Part shown: piece by piece, positions 35,100 through 43,479 of the stretch | How the letters are laid out: the number at the start of each line of letters is the position of its first letter | Numbering within the stretch: the first letter of the stretch is position 1 | Assembly (NCBI RefSeq): GCF_900110255.1 | Contig: NZ_FODD01000025.1 | Coordinates: 39,979-103,978, forward strand | DNA: 64,000 nucleotides | Reading direction: 5' to 3' | DNA from: Actinacidiphila rubida | GTDB taxonomy: Bacteria; Actinomycetota; Actinomycetes; Streptomycetales; Streptomycetaceae | Made by a program: the position numbers and the translations under genes | The notes under the pieces: model-generated | Told to the model about the DNA's origin: nothing | Database searches by the model: none | Seen by the model: the letters and a program-made list of their open reading frames with translations, nothing else

Positions 35100-35437
35100 G
35101 CGTGCCCCTCGCCCATCGGTGTCGTCCTTCCAGCCGTACCGCCCGCATCGCAGCCCCCGCCGACAACAACGAGCGTGCCGGGGATGCGGCACGTCGGCGC
35201 CGGGCGGCCCGAACAGCTGAACGGCCCGTCAACGCACGGCGACGGCACAACGATTCGTCAGCCTACCCCGCTGTGGGAGGCCGTCCGTGCCCACGTCCGC
35301 ACCTCGGGACGTATCTCACACGATGCCCGCATATCCCCGCGCGACCAGCGGAAACGTGCTACACCCCGACAGGTTGGGCACGGTCGCCCGAACACCCCTG
35401 CGGCGCTTGGGCGATGGGCCAGGGGAAGGCTCCGCGA
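35100..35437. other. Intergenic region upstream of the bluB-cobT fusion
   Basis: These 338 bp lie between the fusion start (minus) and the cbiET stop. I see no gene, no tRNA and no convincing cobalamin riboswitch on the minus strand (no recognisable B12-box). It should contain the promoter of the fusion gene. Confidence 0.4.
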
Positions 35438-36667
35438 TCACCGCCGGGTGCCGCTGAGGACGAAGGTGACGGCGCGCTCCCGCTCGGTCCAGTCGCTGCC
35501 CAGTTCGACCGACTGCACCAGGGAGCGCTCGACGTCGTAACCGCCCTCCTCCAGGGCCGTGGTGACCGCTTCGGCTTCGTCGCGGTTGGCGGCGGAGGTG
35601 ACGATCCGCTCCGGGCGGCGGGCCGCGCAGGCGGCGGTGACCGCCGCGTCGGCGGTGCCGATCCGGACCACGTCCGGCTCCGGCAGGTCCTCCAGCGCCT
35701 GGGGGGCGGTGCCGTGCACGACCTGCAGCTGGACGCCGTGCCCGCGGGCGGTGGCGGTGATCCAGTCGCAGGCGTCGGCGTCGGCGTCGACGGCGATGAC
35801 GGCCGCGCCGAACCGGGCCGCCTCGACGGCCACCGCGCCGTCGGCGGCGCCGATGTCCCACACCAGGTCGCCGGTGCGCGGTCCCAGCCGGGCCAGTTGG
35901 AGGGCGCGGACCTGCGCGGGGACGGTGCCGCCGTACTCGCCGGAGGGCAGTGCCCAGCCGCGGACGTCGCCGGGGAAGTCGGGGTCGCGGCCGGCGATCC
36001 AGCCGCCCGTGCGGCTGGCGGCGCCCGGCTGCGGGTCGCCCCAGCGCAGGGACGGTGAGGAGGCGTTGCCGCCGACGACCAGGACCACGTTGGGGTCGCG
36101 CCAGATGTGGTCGGCGACCTTGTCGGAGGTGAGGACGGTGACCTGCTCGTGCTCGGTGCCCAGCGCCTCGCAGATGACGAAGGTGCGGTGTACGCCGGTG
36201 AGCAGCAGCGCGAGTTCGGCGGGGCCGGCGCCGGGTGAGGTGAGCACGGCCACCTTGGGGTAGGCGCGGCACACGTTGACCGCGCGGCGCAGGGTGCGGC
36301 TGGTGGCGACGACCACGCGGGCGTCGTCCCAGGGCATGCCGGCCCGGGCGAACGCCTGGGCGACGGAGGAGACGCCGGGGACGACCTCGATCTCCAGGCC
36401 CAGTTCGGGGGCGCGCAGAGCGCGGACCACGCCGAAGAAGCCGGGGTCGCCGTCGGCGAGCACGACGGCGGTGCCGCGGTGCTTGGCGATGCGGCGGGCG
36501 GCGATCTCGATGCTGCCGAGGACGATCTGCTCGGCGCCGGCGGGCACATAGGGCAGGGCGAGGTGGTGGCGGGTGCCGGCCACCAGGGTCGCGGCGCCGA
36601 GAGCGGCTCGGGCGGGGTCGGACGGGGGTGAGCCGTCCCATCCGATCACGGTGACCCGGTCGGCCAT
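35438..36667 (-). CDS. cobL: Precorrin-6Y C5,15-methyltransferase / decarboxylase (CbiE-CbiT fusion, CobL)
   Basis: This 409-residue bifunctional B12 enzyme has an N-terminal CbiE-type tetrapyrrole methylase (VTVIGWDGSPP, VLADGDPGFFGV, EVVPGVSSVAQAFARAGMPW). The C-terminal CbiT-type SAM methyltransferase has GDLVWDIGAADGAVAVEAAR and AVIAVDADADACDW. It methylates C5 and C15 of precorrin-6Y and decarboxylates the acetate on ring C. ATG 36667 follows GGAGGCAG. It is in the same direction as cobT and cysG, so the region is a partial B12 cluster. Confidence 0.93.
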   Translation of the reverse strand: MADRVTVIGWDGSPPSDPARAALGAATLVAGTRHHLALPYVPAGAEQIVLGSIEIAARRIAKHRGTAVVLADGDPGFFGVVRALRAPELGLEIEVVPGVSSVAQAFARAGMPWDDARVVVATSRTLRRAVNVCRAYPKVAVLTSPGAGPAELALLLTGVHRTFVICEALGTEHEQVTVLTSDKVADHIWRDPNVVLVVGGNASSPSLRWGDPQPGAASRTGGWIAGRDPDFPGDVRGWALPSGEYGGTVPAQVRALQLARLGPRTGDLVWDIGAADGAVAVEAARFGAAVIAVDADADACDWITATARGHGVQLQVVHGTAPQALEDLPEPDVVRIGTADAAVTAACAARRPERIVTSAANRDEAEAVTTALEEGGYDVERSLVQSVELGSDWTERERAVTFVLSGTRR

Positions 36668-36803
36668 CGTCGTCTGCCTCCATGCCGTGTGCGGATCGCT
36701 GCGGGGCCCGGTGACGAGCGGGGTGGGGGGCCTCCGGCAGGTCGCGGCGGGAGGTCCCGGGTGAGAACCCTAACCCGCCCGGGTGGCGGCCGCGGCGGCG
36801 CGG

Positions 36804-37472
36804 TCAGCGCCAGTCGGCGTAGGCGGTGTAGTCGGTGTGGGAGGCGTAGCCGCCGGTGTCCGAGCCGTCGTCCATGACGTCGTCGAGGTCCTCGGGGAGC
36901 AGGCTCCACACCAGCAGGTCGGTGCGGGTCTCGCTCCAGCCGCCGGCGTCGGCGGGGTCGTCGCCGCGGGTGCGGACGAGGCCGGCGCCGCGGAGCACGC
37001 CCTCGCTGACGCAGCCGATCTTCTGCGCGACCTGCTGGGAGGCGGTGTTGTCGGCGGCGGTGCGCAGCTCGACACGGTGGAAGCCCTGCTCGTCGAAGAG
37101 CCAGCGGCACACGGCGAGCACGGACTCGCTGGCGTAGCCCTCGCCGCGGGCCCAGGAGGCGGTGAGGTAGCCCACTTCGGTGCCGCCGATGCGCCAGTCG
37201 GTGCGCTGCAGCGTGACGGTGCCCACCAGGCGCTGGGTGAGGAACTCGGTGACGGCCAGCACGAGGCCGCGGCCCTGGGTGCGTTCGGCGTCCGCGGCCC
37301 GGGTGACGAAGTCCCGGGCGTCCTCGGTGGTGTAGGGGTACGGCACCCCGGTCCAGGCGGTGACGAGCTCGTCGTTCATCATCTCCACGAGCGCGGGGAT
37401 GTCGGCCTCCTCGTACGGGCGCAGCACCAGGCGGTCGGTGCTGAGTGAGATGTCCGGGAAGGTCGCTGTCAT
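36804..37472 (-). CDS. GNAT-family N-acetyltransferase (RimJ/RimL type)
   Basis: This 222-residue protein has the RimJ-like pattern LSTDRLVLRPYEEADIPALV, EVGYLTASWARGEGYASES (acetyl-CoA pyrophosphate loop as RGEGYA), HRVELRTAADNTASQQVAQKIG and an acidic C-terminal extension with repeated Tyr/Asp. It would acetylate an amino group of a protein or small molecule; the substrate cannot be read. ATG 37472; the promoter is shared with the divergent methyltransferase gene. Confidence 0.88.
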   Translation of the reverse strand: MTATFPDISLSTDRLVLRPYEEADIPALVEMMNDELVTAWTGVPYPYTTEDARDFVTRAADAERTQGRGLVLAVTEFLTQRLVGTVTLQRTDWRIGGTEVGYLTASWARGEGYASESVLAVCRWLFDEQGFHRVELRTAADNTASQQVAQKIGCVSEGVLRGAGLVRTRGDDPADAGGWSETRTDLLVWSLLPEDLDDVMDDGSDTGGYASHTDYTAYADWR

Positions 37473-37642
37473 TCGCTGCTCCGTAACCAGGGCAAGGGTG
37501 GGTTGCCCAGCATGCAGTACCGGGCGCGGCTCACGCCGCGCAGGGTCGCCGCGGGGCCGGCGGGCCGGGCCGCGGCGAACGCCCTTCCAGGGTAGGGGGA
37601 ATGCCCGTCACTGCGGGTATCCGTGGACGTCATCCGATCCTG

Positions 37643-37657
37643 CTACCGTCAGCCCGC
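37643..37657 (+). promoter_or_regulatory. -10 element for a leaderless transcript
   Basis: CTACCGT (37643-37649, TAnnnT) ends 8 nt before the GTG at 37658, with no ribosome-binding site between. That spacing puts the transcription start at or next to the start codon, as is common for Streptomyces leaderless mRNAs. Confidence 0.55.
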
Positions 37658-38446
37658 GTGACAGTGCACCACGCAGCAGGAGTCGGTTACCCGCGGGCGG
37701 CGGGGGTCTACGAGCGCTCCCGGCCCTCCTACCCGATCACGGCCGTCGCGGCGCTGGCGGACGCGCTTCCGCTGGAGGCGGGCCGCACGGTGGTGGATCT
37801 CGGCGCGGGGACGGGCAAGTTCACCCGCCTCCTGGCGCTGACCGGCGCGGAGGTGCTGGCGGTGGAGCCGGTCCGGGAGATGCGCGAGCGGATGGCGGAG
37901 CTGCTGCCCGCGGTGGCGGTGACGGCCGGTACGGCGGAGGCGACGGGTCTGCCGGAGGACTGCGCGGACGCGGTGGTGGCGGCCCAGTCGTGGCACTGGT
38001 TCCAGGAGGAGCAGGCGCTGGCGGAGGTCGAGCGGCTGCTGCGGCCGGGCGGCGCGCTGGCGCTGGTGTGGAACACCTACGACACGACCGTGCCCTGGGT
38101 GCGGGACTACCAGGACATCTACTTCCGGCTGGCGCCGCGGGACCTGCCGAGTCCGCCACTGGGCTCGCGGCCCGGTGACGAGGGCGGCTGGCGGGAGGCG
38201 TTCGAGTCGCGCAAGGGCTGGAGCGTGCCGGAGGAGCGGCACTGGCCCAACCCGCACAGCACGACGGTCGAGGACGTGGTGGAGCGCATGATGTCGTCGA
38301 GCCACATAGCCGTGCTGGACCCGGCCGCCCAGGCGCAGGTCCGCGCGGAGGTCGAGGCGGTGCTCGACGCGCACGACGCGACGCGCGGCAACGGCGCGGT
38401 CGAGATGCCGTACACCACGGACGTGTACTGGCTGCGGTACGGCTGA
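37658..38446 (+). CDS. Class I SAM-dependent methyltransferase
   Basis: This 262-residue cytoplasmic protein has motif I VVDLGAGTGKFTRLLAL, motif II acidic residue in VLAVEPVREMRERM, then AVVAAQSWHWF and a post-motif LRPGGALALVWN. It belongs to the UbiE/Methyltransf_11 group. The substrate is unknown. The GTG at 37658 is chosen because of the -10 element close before it; an in-frame ATG at 37601 would place that element inside the gene. Confidence 0.88.
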   Translation: MTVHHAAGVGYPRAAGVYERSRPSYPITAVAALADALPLEAGRTVVDLGAGTGKFTRLLALTGAEVLAVEPVREMRERMAELLPAVAVTAGTAEATGLPEDCADAVVAAQSWHWFQEEQALAEVERLLRPGGALALVWNTYDTTVPWVRDYQDIYFRLAPRDLPSPPLGSRPGDEGGWREAFESRKGWSVPEERHWPNPHSTTVEDVVERMMSSSHIAVLDPAAQAQVRAEVEAVLDAHDATRGNGAVEMPYTTDVYWLRYG

Positions 38447-38488
38447 GGGCCCGTGCCGGCCGCGGGGCGGGGGGCGGCACGGGCCCTG
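38445..38488. terminator. Bidirectional terminator between convergent genes
   Basis: A 13-bp stem, AGGGCCCGTGCCG (38446-38458) with CGGCACGGGCCCT (38475-38487), has a 16-nt G/C loop. It lies between the methyltransferase stop and the metQ stop at 38495. Confidence 0.8.
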
Positions 38489-38494
38489 CCCTGA

Positions 38495-39346
38495 TCAGGC
38501 GGCCTTGCCGAACGCGGGGATCACCGCGCCCTTGTAGGTGCTGTCGATGTAGGCCTTGACCTCGGGCGAGTTGAGCAGCCGGGCGAGCGTGACGATCCGC
38601 GGGTCGTTCTCGTGGCCCTTCTTCACAGCGAGGAAGTTGGCGTAGGGGTTGCCGGCGGCCTTCTCCAGGACGAGGGCGTCCTTGGCGGGGTTGAGGCCGG
38701 CCTGGATGGCGTAGTTGCCGTTGACGACCCCGGCGTCCACGTCGTCGAGGGAACGCGGCAGTTCCGCGGCCTCCAGCTCCTTGAACTTCAGGTGCCGCGG
38801 GTTGGCGGTGACGTCGGCGGGGGTGGCGGTCTGCCCGGTGCCGGACCTGAGCCGGATGAGTCCGTTGTCGGCGAGCAGGCTGAGGGCGCGGGCCTCGTTG
38901 GTGGTGTCGTTGGGCACGGCGACGCTCGCACCGTCGTGGAGTGCGGCGAGTGAGGCGGCCTTGTGCGAGTACAGGCCGAGCGGCTCCAGTTCGACGTCGA
39001 CGACGGGCACGATGTGGGTGCCGTTCTTCTTGTTGAAGTCGTCGAGGTACGGCTTGTGCTGGAAGAAGTTGGCGTCGACCTCGCCCTGCTCGGTCGCGGT
39101 GTCGGGCAGGACGTAGTCGGAGAACTCCTTGACCTGGAGGTCGAGCCCGGCCTTCTTCGCCAGGTGGTCCCGGACGTAGTCGAGGATCTGGGCGTGCGGG
39201 GTGGGGCTGGCGGCGACGACCAGCGGGCCGGAGGTGTCGCCGCCGGACGCGGAGGAGCCGGAGCCGGAGGAGCCGCACGCGGTCAGGCCGAGCGCGAGGG
39301 CTCCGGTGGCGAGGGCGGCGGCGGTGAACGTCAGGGTGGTACGCAC
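38495..39346 (-). CDS. metQ: Methionine ABC transporter substrate-binding lipoprotein MetQ
   Basis: This 283-residue lipoprotein has a hydrophobic signal ending in the lipobox LTAC-GSS, a Ser/Gly linker, then the NlpA/MetQ domain: VVAASPTPHAQILDYV, VKEFSDYVLPDTATEQGEVD, ANFFQHKPYLDDFN, ASVAVPNDTTNEARALSLL. It binds methionine outside the membrane for MetNI. GTG 39346 has GAGG 9-10 nt upstream; a longer frame upstream would bury the signal peptide. Last gene of metNIQ. Confidence 0.95.
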   Translation of the reverse strand: MRTTLTFTAAALATGALALGLTACGSSGSGSSASGGDTSGPLVVAASPTPHAQILDYVRDHLAKKAGLDLQVKEFSDYVLPDTATEQGEVDANFFQHKPYLDDFNKKNGTHIVPVVDVELEPLGLYSHKAASLAALHDGASVAVPNDTTNEARALSLLADNGLIRLRSGTGQTATPADVTANPRHLKFKELEAAELPRSLDDVDAGVVNGNYAIQAGLNPAKDALVLEKAAGNPYANFLAVKKGHENDPRIVTLARLLNSPEVKAYIDSTYKGAVIPAFGKAA

Positions 39347-39391
39347 GAAAAGTGCCTCTTTCTCACAGGGTGGTGCGGTGTGGGTGGTGCA

Positions 39392-39411
39392 GCCCCGCAA
39401 CGTCGCGGGGC
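39392..39411 (-). other. Hairpin in the metI-metQ gap
   Basis: GCCCCGC/GCGGGGC arms (39392-39398, 39405-39411) enclose a 6-nt loop in the 126-bp gap between metI and metQ. It may be an RNA-processing or stability element that lets MetQ be made in excess over the permease. This is inference from position. Confidence 0.4.
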
Positions 39412-39472
39412 CAGGGTGTGGGGGGAGGTCGGGAGGAGGCCGGGCCGGCCGCGGGGACGGCGGGCGCGGGCC

Positions 39473-40252
39473 TCAGCCGGCCGGGGTCGAGGCGGGCGGG
39501 ACCGCCGGGGGCGGGGTCGAGGCGGACGGGGCGGACGGGGCGGGCGCGGTGGTGCGGGTGCGCGGCAGCCGCGGCCGGGGCGCGGCCGACGTGCGCCCGC
39601 GCCGCGCGGCGGCGCGGGCCGCGAGGTCGCCGGCCAGTTGCACGAGCGTGACCAGGACGACGAGCACGGCGACGATGACCCACATGAAGCCGGTCTCGAA
39701 CCGCTGGTAGCCGTAGCGCAGCGCCAGGTCGCCGAGTCCCCCGCCGCCGACCACGCCGGCCATCGCGGAGTAGCCGATGAGGGCGATCACGGTGGTGGTC
39801 GCGCCGGCCAGCAGCGAGGCGAGCGACTCGGGCAGCAGGACCTTGCGGACGACGGTCCAGGTGCCGCCGCCCATCGCCTGCACGGCTTCGACCAGCCCGT
39901 GGTCGACCTCGCGGACGGCGGTCTCCACGAGCCGCGCGAAGAAGGGGACGGCGCCGACGGTCAGCGGCACGACGGCCGCCTCCCAGCCGATGGTGGTGCC
40001 GACGACCGCGCGGGTGAAGGACAGCAGCGCGATCATGAGGATCACGAAGGGCAGCGAGCGGCCCACGTTCACCACCAGGCCGAGCGCCCGGTTGACGGGC
40101 ACGTTGCGCAGCAGGCCGCCGCGGTCGGTGAGCACCAGCAGGAGGCCGATCGGCAGCCCGATCGCGACGGACAGCGCGGTGGACCAGGCGACCATGCGCA
40201 GCGTCTCGCCGAGGGCCTGGGTGAGCAGCGGGTGCATCTGGGACCAGGTCAC
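39473..40252 (-). CDS. metI: Methionine ABC transporter permease MetI
   Basis: This 259-residue permease has five or so membrane helices in the MetI pattern: ETLRMVAWSTALSVAIGLPIG, ALGLVVNVGRSLPFVILMI, the ATPase-contact loop AVQAMGGGTWTVVRKVLLPES, and ALIGYSAMAGVVGGGGLGDLA. The C-terminal ~45 residues are a Pro/Ala/Arg-rich tail not found in short homologues. The GTG start overlaps the metN stop by 4 nt. Confidence 0.95.
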   Translation of the reverse strand: MTWSQMHPLLTQALGETLRMVAWSTALSVAIGLPIGLLLVLTDRGGLLRNVPVNRALGLVVNVGRSLPFVILMIALLSFTRAVVGTTIGWEAAVVPLTVGAVPFFARLVETAVREVDHGLVEAVQAMGGGTWTVVRKVLLPESLASLLAGATTTVIALIGYSAMAGVVGGGGLGDLALRYGYQRFETGFMWVIVAVLVVLVTLVQLAGDLAARAAARRGRTSAAPRPRLPRTRTTAPAPSAPSASTPPPAVPPASTPAG

Positions 40253-41295
40253 TTCACGGCCTCCGCGCCCGCCGTCAGGTCCGCCACGTCGACCTGGACG
40301 CCCCGTTCGCGGAGGTGGCCGATCTGCACGACGTTGTCCTCGAAGCGGCCGGGCAGTTCGATGCGCATCCGGCCGATCTGCAGGCCGTCGACCGTCTCGA
40401 TGGCCGCGCCGAGGATGGACACGTCGACGTTGTAGGTGCGGGAGAGCTGCGAGATGACCGGCTGGGTGGCGCTGTCGCCGTGGAAGGTCAGGTCGACCAC
40501 GGTGCGGTCGGGCCCGGAGGCGCGGCCGTCCACGGGGAAGAGTTCGCCGGCCAGTTCGGAGCCGGGGGTGGCGAGGAGTTCGGTCACGGTGCCGGATTCC
40601 ACGATGCGTCCGCCTTTCATGAGGGCCGCCGAGTCGCAGACGGCCTTGACCACGTCCATCTCGTGCGTGATGAGCAGCACGGTGAGGCCGAGCTGCCGGT
40701 TGAGGTCGCGCAGCAGCCGCAGCACCGAGCGGGTGGTCTCCGGGTCGAGCGCGGAGGTGGCCTCGTCGGAGAGCAGCACCTTGGGGTCGCCGGCCAGGGC
40801 GCGGGCGATGCCGACGCGCTGCTTCTGCCCGCCGGACAGCTGCCCGGGGTAGGCGCGGGCCTGGTCGTCGGACAGGCCCACCAGGTCGAGGAGTTCGCGT
40901 GCCCGCGCCGCCCGGGTGCGGCGGCCGTGCACACCGAGGATCTCCAGCGGCAGCTCGACGTTCTCCTGGGCGGTGCGCGAGGAGAGCAGGTTGAAGTGCT
41001 GGAAGACCATGCCGATGCCGGCGCGGGCGGCGCGCAGCGCGGCCGGGGCCCGGTCGCTGCGGCCGGCGAGTGCGGTCAGGTCGCGGCCGGCCACCTCGAC
41101 GGTGCCGGCGGTGGGGCGTTCCAGCAGGTTGACGCAGCGGATGAGGGTGCTCTTGCCGGCGCCGCTGCGGCCGACGACGCCGAAGACCTCGCCTTCGCGC
41201 ACGGCCAGGTCCACGCCGTCCAGGGCGGTGACCTCACGGCCGCGCGAGCGGTAGACCTTGCGCAGGTCGGTGGTGGTGATCACGTTCGCGTCCAT
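40249..41295 (-). CDS. metN: Methionine ABC transporter ATPase MetN
   Basis: This 348-residue ATPase has Walker A GRSGAGKST, Q-loop GMVFQHFNLLSSRTAQEN, signature LSGGQKQRVGIARAL, Walker B VLLSDEATSALD and LLITHEMDVV. The C-terminal NIL/ACT-like regulatory domain (~265-348, VVDLTFHGDSATQPVISQL) binds methionine and blocks transport when internal methionine is high in known MetN proteins. ATG 41295; GTG 41310 is an alternative. A ~250-nt leader separates it from the upstream leader peptide. Confidence 0.95.
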   Translation of the reverse strand: MDANVITTTDLRKVYRSRGREVTALDGVDLAVREGEVFGVVGRSGAGKSTLIRCVNLLERPTAGTVEVAGRDLTALAGRSDRAPAALRAARAGIGMVFQHFNLLSSRTAQENVELPLEILGVHGRRTRAARARELLDLVGLSDDQARAYPGQLSGGQKQRVGIARALAGDPKVLLSDEATSALDPETTRSVLRLLRDLNRQLGLTVLLITHEMDVVKAVCDSAALMKGGRIVESGTVTELLATPGSELAGELFPVDGRASGPDRTVVDLTFHGDSATQPVISQLSRTYNVDVSILGAAIETVDGLQIGRMRIELPGRFEDNVVQIGHLRERGVQVDVADLTAGAEAVK

Positions 41296-41480
41296 CACGT
41301 CCGGGCACACGGCAGCGTCCGCCGGTGCGGGGGGTTTGCGGTGGTCCGCGGCACGGCACGGCCCGGCAGGGGGCGTGCGGGACCGGCGGCGCTCGGGACG
41401 GGCCGCCGGGGAGGTGTGTGACGCGGAGGGCTCCCCTGCCGGCGGGGCCGTCAGGGGCGGGTGTCGGGAGACGACGGGCG

Positions 41481-41524
41481 GGCGGCGAGCAGACGCCGCC
41501 GGGTCTCGCTTCGGGGCGCGAGAC
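41481..41524 (-). promoter_or_regulatory. Two tandem hairpins in the metNIQ leader (probable attenuator)
   Basis: On the minus-strand RNA, arms GTCTCGC/GCGAGAC (41518-41524 with 41503-41509) form one hairpin. GGCGGCG/CGCCGCC (41494-41500 with 41481-41487) form the next, only 2 nt further on. They begin 22 nt after the leader-peptide stop at 41546. Ribosome position on the leader peptide could select their folding. The pairing is seen; the attenuation is inferred. Confidence 0.5.
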
Positions 41525-41545
41525 TCAGGTTTTCCGGGCCCTCAG

Positions 41546-41644
41546 TCAGTCACACATTCGACAGGCACGACGCACACCGGGCATGCAGCGAAGGCCGGGC
41601 ATGGTCGCCTCGGTCGCGTGGCTGCTGCGGTTCGTCGTGGTCAT
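41546..41644 (-). CDS. Met/Cys-rich leader peptide of metNIQ
   Basis: A 32-residue reading frame starts at ATG 41644 with MTTTNRSSHATEATM and ends GVRRACRMCD before TGA. Its second half holds three internal Met (15, 21, 30) and three Cys (20, 28, 31), very unusual for so short a peptide. A -10-like TTTACT (41652-41657) ends 7 nt before the ATG, suggesting a leaderless transcript. Leader peptides rich in the controlled amino acid stall ribosomes when that amino acid is scarce. Position in front of a methionine importer fits control by Met- and/or Cys-tRNA charging. Confidence 0.7.
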   Translation of the reverse strand: MTTTNRSSHATEATMPGLRCMPGVRRACRMCD

Positions 41645-41790
41645 GTGCCCCAGTAAAGCAGAGATCCGCCACGGTTCCGAATTCCGGTCGGACAGTTCAT
41701 TATCCGGACACAAAGCGCCGGCCGGGGCGCTCCGGCCGGGGGGACGGGGGCGGGATCGGGGGCGGTGACCACCCGTAATACAGTCTTCGC

Positions 41791-42159
41791 ATGGTCGACG
41801 CGGTCATCCTCACGGTCTCCGTCACGGCGCTGCTGCTCGCGGCGTGGTGCGGCTACGCCGCGTACCGCGACTCGCCGACCAAGGACTGGCACTTCATCGG
41901 CATGGCCGTGGTCACCCTGGCCGCGCTGGTGCAGCTGGTGGTGGCGCTGGTGCAGCTCGCCAGGGGCGAGCGGCCCGACCACGGGATGGCGGTCTTCCTC
42001 GCCTATCTGATCGGCGCGGCCTGCACCGTCCCGGCGGCCGCCTTCATGTCGCTTGCCGAGCGCACCCGTTGGGGTTCGGCGATCGTGGCGGCCGGTGGGG
42101 TGATCCTGGCGGTGCTGGAACTGCGGCTGCACGAGATCTGGGGGTCGGGCCATGGCTGA
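41791..42159 (+). CDS. Small integral membrane protein (four helices)
   Basis: This 122-residue protein has four hydrophobic segments: about 4-24, 38-58 (VVTLAALVQLVVALVQL), 68-90 and 97-113. No catalytic motif is seen. ATG 41791 is preceded at 6 nt by TACAGT, a -10-like hexamer, and has no ribosome site, so the mRNA may be leaderless. It overlaps the next membrane-protein gene by 8 nt; the two may form a complex. Function unknown. Confidence 0.8.
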   Translation: MVDAVILTVSVTALLLAAWCGYAAYRDSPTKDWHFIGMAVVTLAALVQLVVALVQLARGERPDHGMAVFLAYLIGAACTVPAAAFMSLAERTRWGSAIVAAGGVILAVLELRLHEIWGSGHG

Positions 42160-42724
42160 GGACGACGCCGGCGACGGCAGCGCGAACGAGACCGGCGACC
42201 AGGCCGGGAAGCCGATCGAGGAGAACGACGTGACCGCGGACCCGAGCACCGCCGGCGGGCCGGAGCAGCGACAGCCGGCAGCGCCCGTGCGCATCGGCAC
42301 CGGCCCCGGCCGGCTGCTGCTGTGGCTCTACGGCATCTTCACGGTGGCGGCGCTGTCCCGCTCGATCGTGCAGATCAGCATGAAGTTCCACCACGCGCCG
42401 CTGGCGTACTCGCTGTCCGCGGTGGCCGGCGTGGTGTACGCGGTGATCCTGGTCGCGCTGTCCAAGGGCGGCGAGTCGGCCCGCCGGGTCGCGATGGTGT
42501 GCTGCTCCATCGAGCTGGTGGGCGTGGTCACCGTCGGCACGCTGACCGTCGTGGACTCCTCGGCCTTCGCGGACTCGACGGTGTGGTCGTACTACGGGGC
42601 GGGCTACCTGCTGCTGCCGCTGGCACTGCCCGTGACGGGCCTGCTGTGGCTGCGCCGGGCCGCGCGCGAGGCCGTGCCCGCGGCGGCCGGTGCGCCCGTG
42701 CCGGACGCCGGCCGGCAGGACTGA
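42152..42724 (+). CDS. Membrane protein with acidic N-terminal tail
   Basis: This 190-residue protein has an acidic, disordered first 45 residues followed by four membrane helices (GRLLLWLYGIFTVAAL; LAYSLSAVAGVVYAVILVAL; VAMVCCSIELVGVVTVGTL; YYGAGYLLLPLALPVTGLLW). It carries the layout of a conserved actinobacterial family without assigned function. It overlaps the upstream four-helix protein gene by 8 nt, in another frame, so it is translationally coupled. Confidence 0.82.
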   Translation: MAEDDAGDGSANETGDQAGKPIEENDVTADPSTAGGPEQRQPAAPVRIGTGPGRLLLWLYGIFTVAALSRSIVQISMKFHHAPLAYSLSAVAGVVYAVILVALSKGGESARRVAMVCCSIELVGVVTVGTLTVVDSSAFADSTVWSYYGAGYLLLPLALPVTGLLWLRRAAREAVPAAAGAPVPDAGRQD

Positions 42725-42761
42725 CCCCGAGGCCAGCCCTGCCGGTGGGAGGCGGCGCCGG

Positions 42762-43277
42762 TCAGGCGCTCGCCGCGAGCGTGGAGGGCTGCCCGGCCGT
42801 CGCCGGCTTCTCCATGTGGACCAGGCTCAGCCGCCGGTTGATCGGCTCGGCCGCGCCGACCTGCTCGTAGCCGAGCTTGCGGTACATCCGCAGGTTGACG
42901 TCGCTGCGGTGGCCGGTGAACAGCCGGTACCGCTTGGCTTCGGCCTCGTCGGCCAGCCGGCCCTCGAGGGCGGCCAGCAGGCGGCCGCCCAGGCCGTGCC
43001 GCTGCAGCCGCGGGTGGACGATCAGCTTGCCGATGCGGGCGGTCCCGTCGGCGTCGACGGCGCCGCGGACGGAGCCCACGACCTCGCCGCCCAGGCGCGC
43101 GACGAGCACGACGCTCTGGTCGAGTTCGGCCCGCAGGTCGTCCAGGGTCTGTGTGAGCGGCTCGATGGTGTAGTCGCCGTACAGCTCCGCCTCGCCCTGG
43201 TAGCAGAGGTACTGGAGTTTGAGGATCTTCTCCGCGTCGGTGTCGTCCGCCGTGGAGATGGTCACGCTCATGCCCAT
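42762..43277 (-). CDS. GNAT-family N-acetyltransferase
   Basis: This 171-residue protein has the acetyl-CoA loop IGKLIVHPRLQRHGLGGRLL (motif A, RHGLGG), preceded by SVVLVARLGGEVVGSVRGAV, and the closing SDVNLRMYRKLGYEQVG. The fold is complete. ATG 43277 has GGGGAGG 7 nt upstream and is preferred over ATG 43271. The substrate is unknown. It is convergent with the membrane-protein pair. Confidence 0.9.
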   Translation of the reverse strand: MGMSVTISTADDTDAEKILKLQYLCYQGEAELYGDYTIEPLTQTLDDLRAELDQSVVLVARLGGEVVGSVRGAVDADGTARIGKLIVHPRLQRHGLGGRLLAALEGRLADEAEAKRYRLFTGHRSDVNLRMYRKLGYEQVGAAEPINRRLSLVHMEKPATAGQPSTLAASA

Positions 43278-43479
43278 GCGCGCAGGCCTCCCCTTCGTTT
43301 CCGTCCGGGCAGTTGAGGGTGGTGTGCGCCCGGAACGTGTGCCTGAGCGGAGGTTGGTGCGGGTGTGCGCCGCCTCCGTGGCGCCGATGATCGCACAAAC
43401 CTTCCGGCCGGGTACCGCGCCGCGGCGCCCGTCTCAGTCCCGTCCGCGCGTGCCAAGGGTGCCCGCTGCCGCTGACTGT

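Noticed and set aside
41296..41545. Possible SAM riboswitch in the metN leader
   Set aside because: The pattern of helices and the conserved SAM-I/IV bases are not visible; the leader peptide with two hairpins explains the region better.
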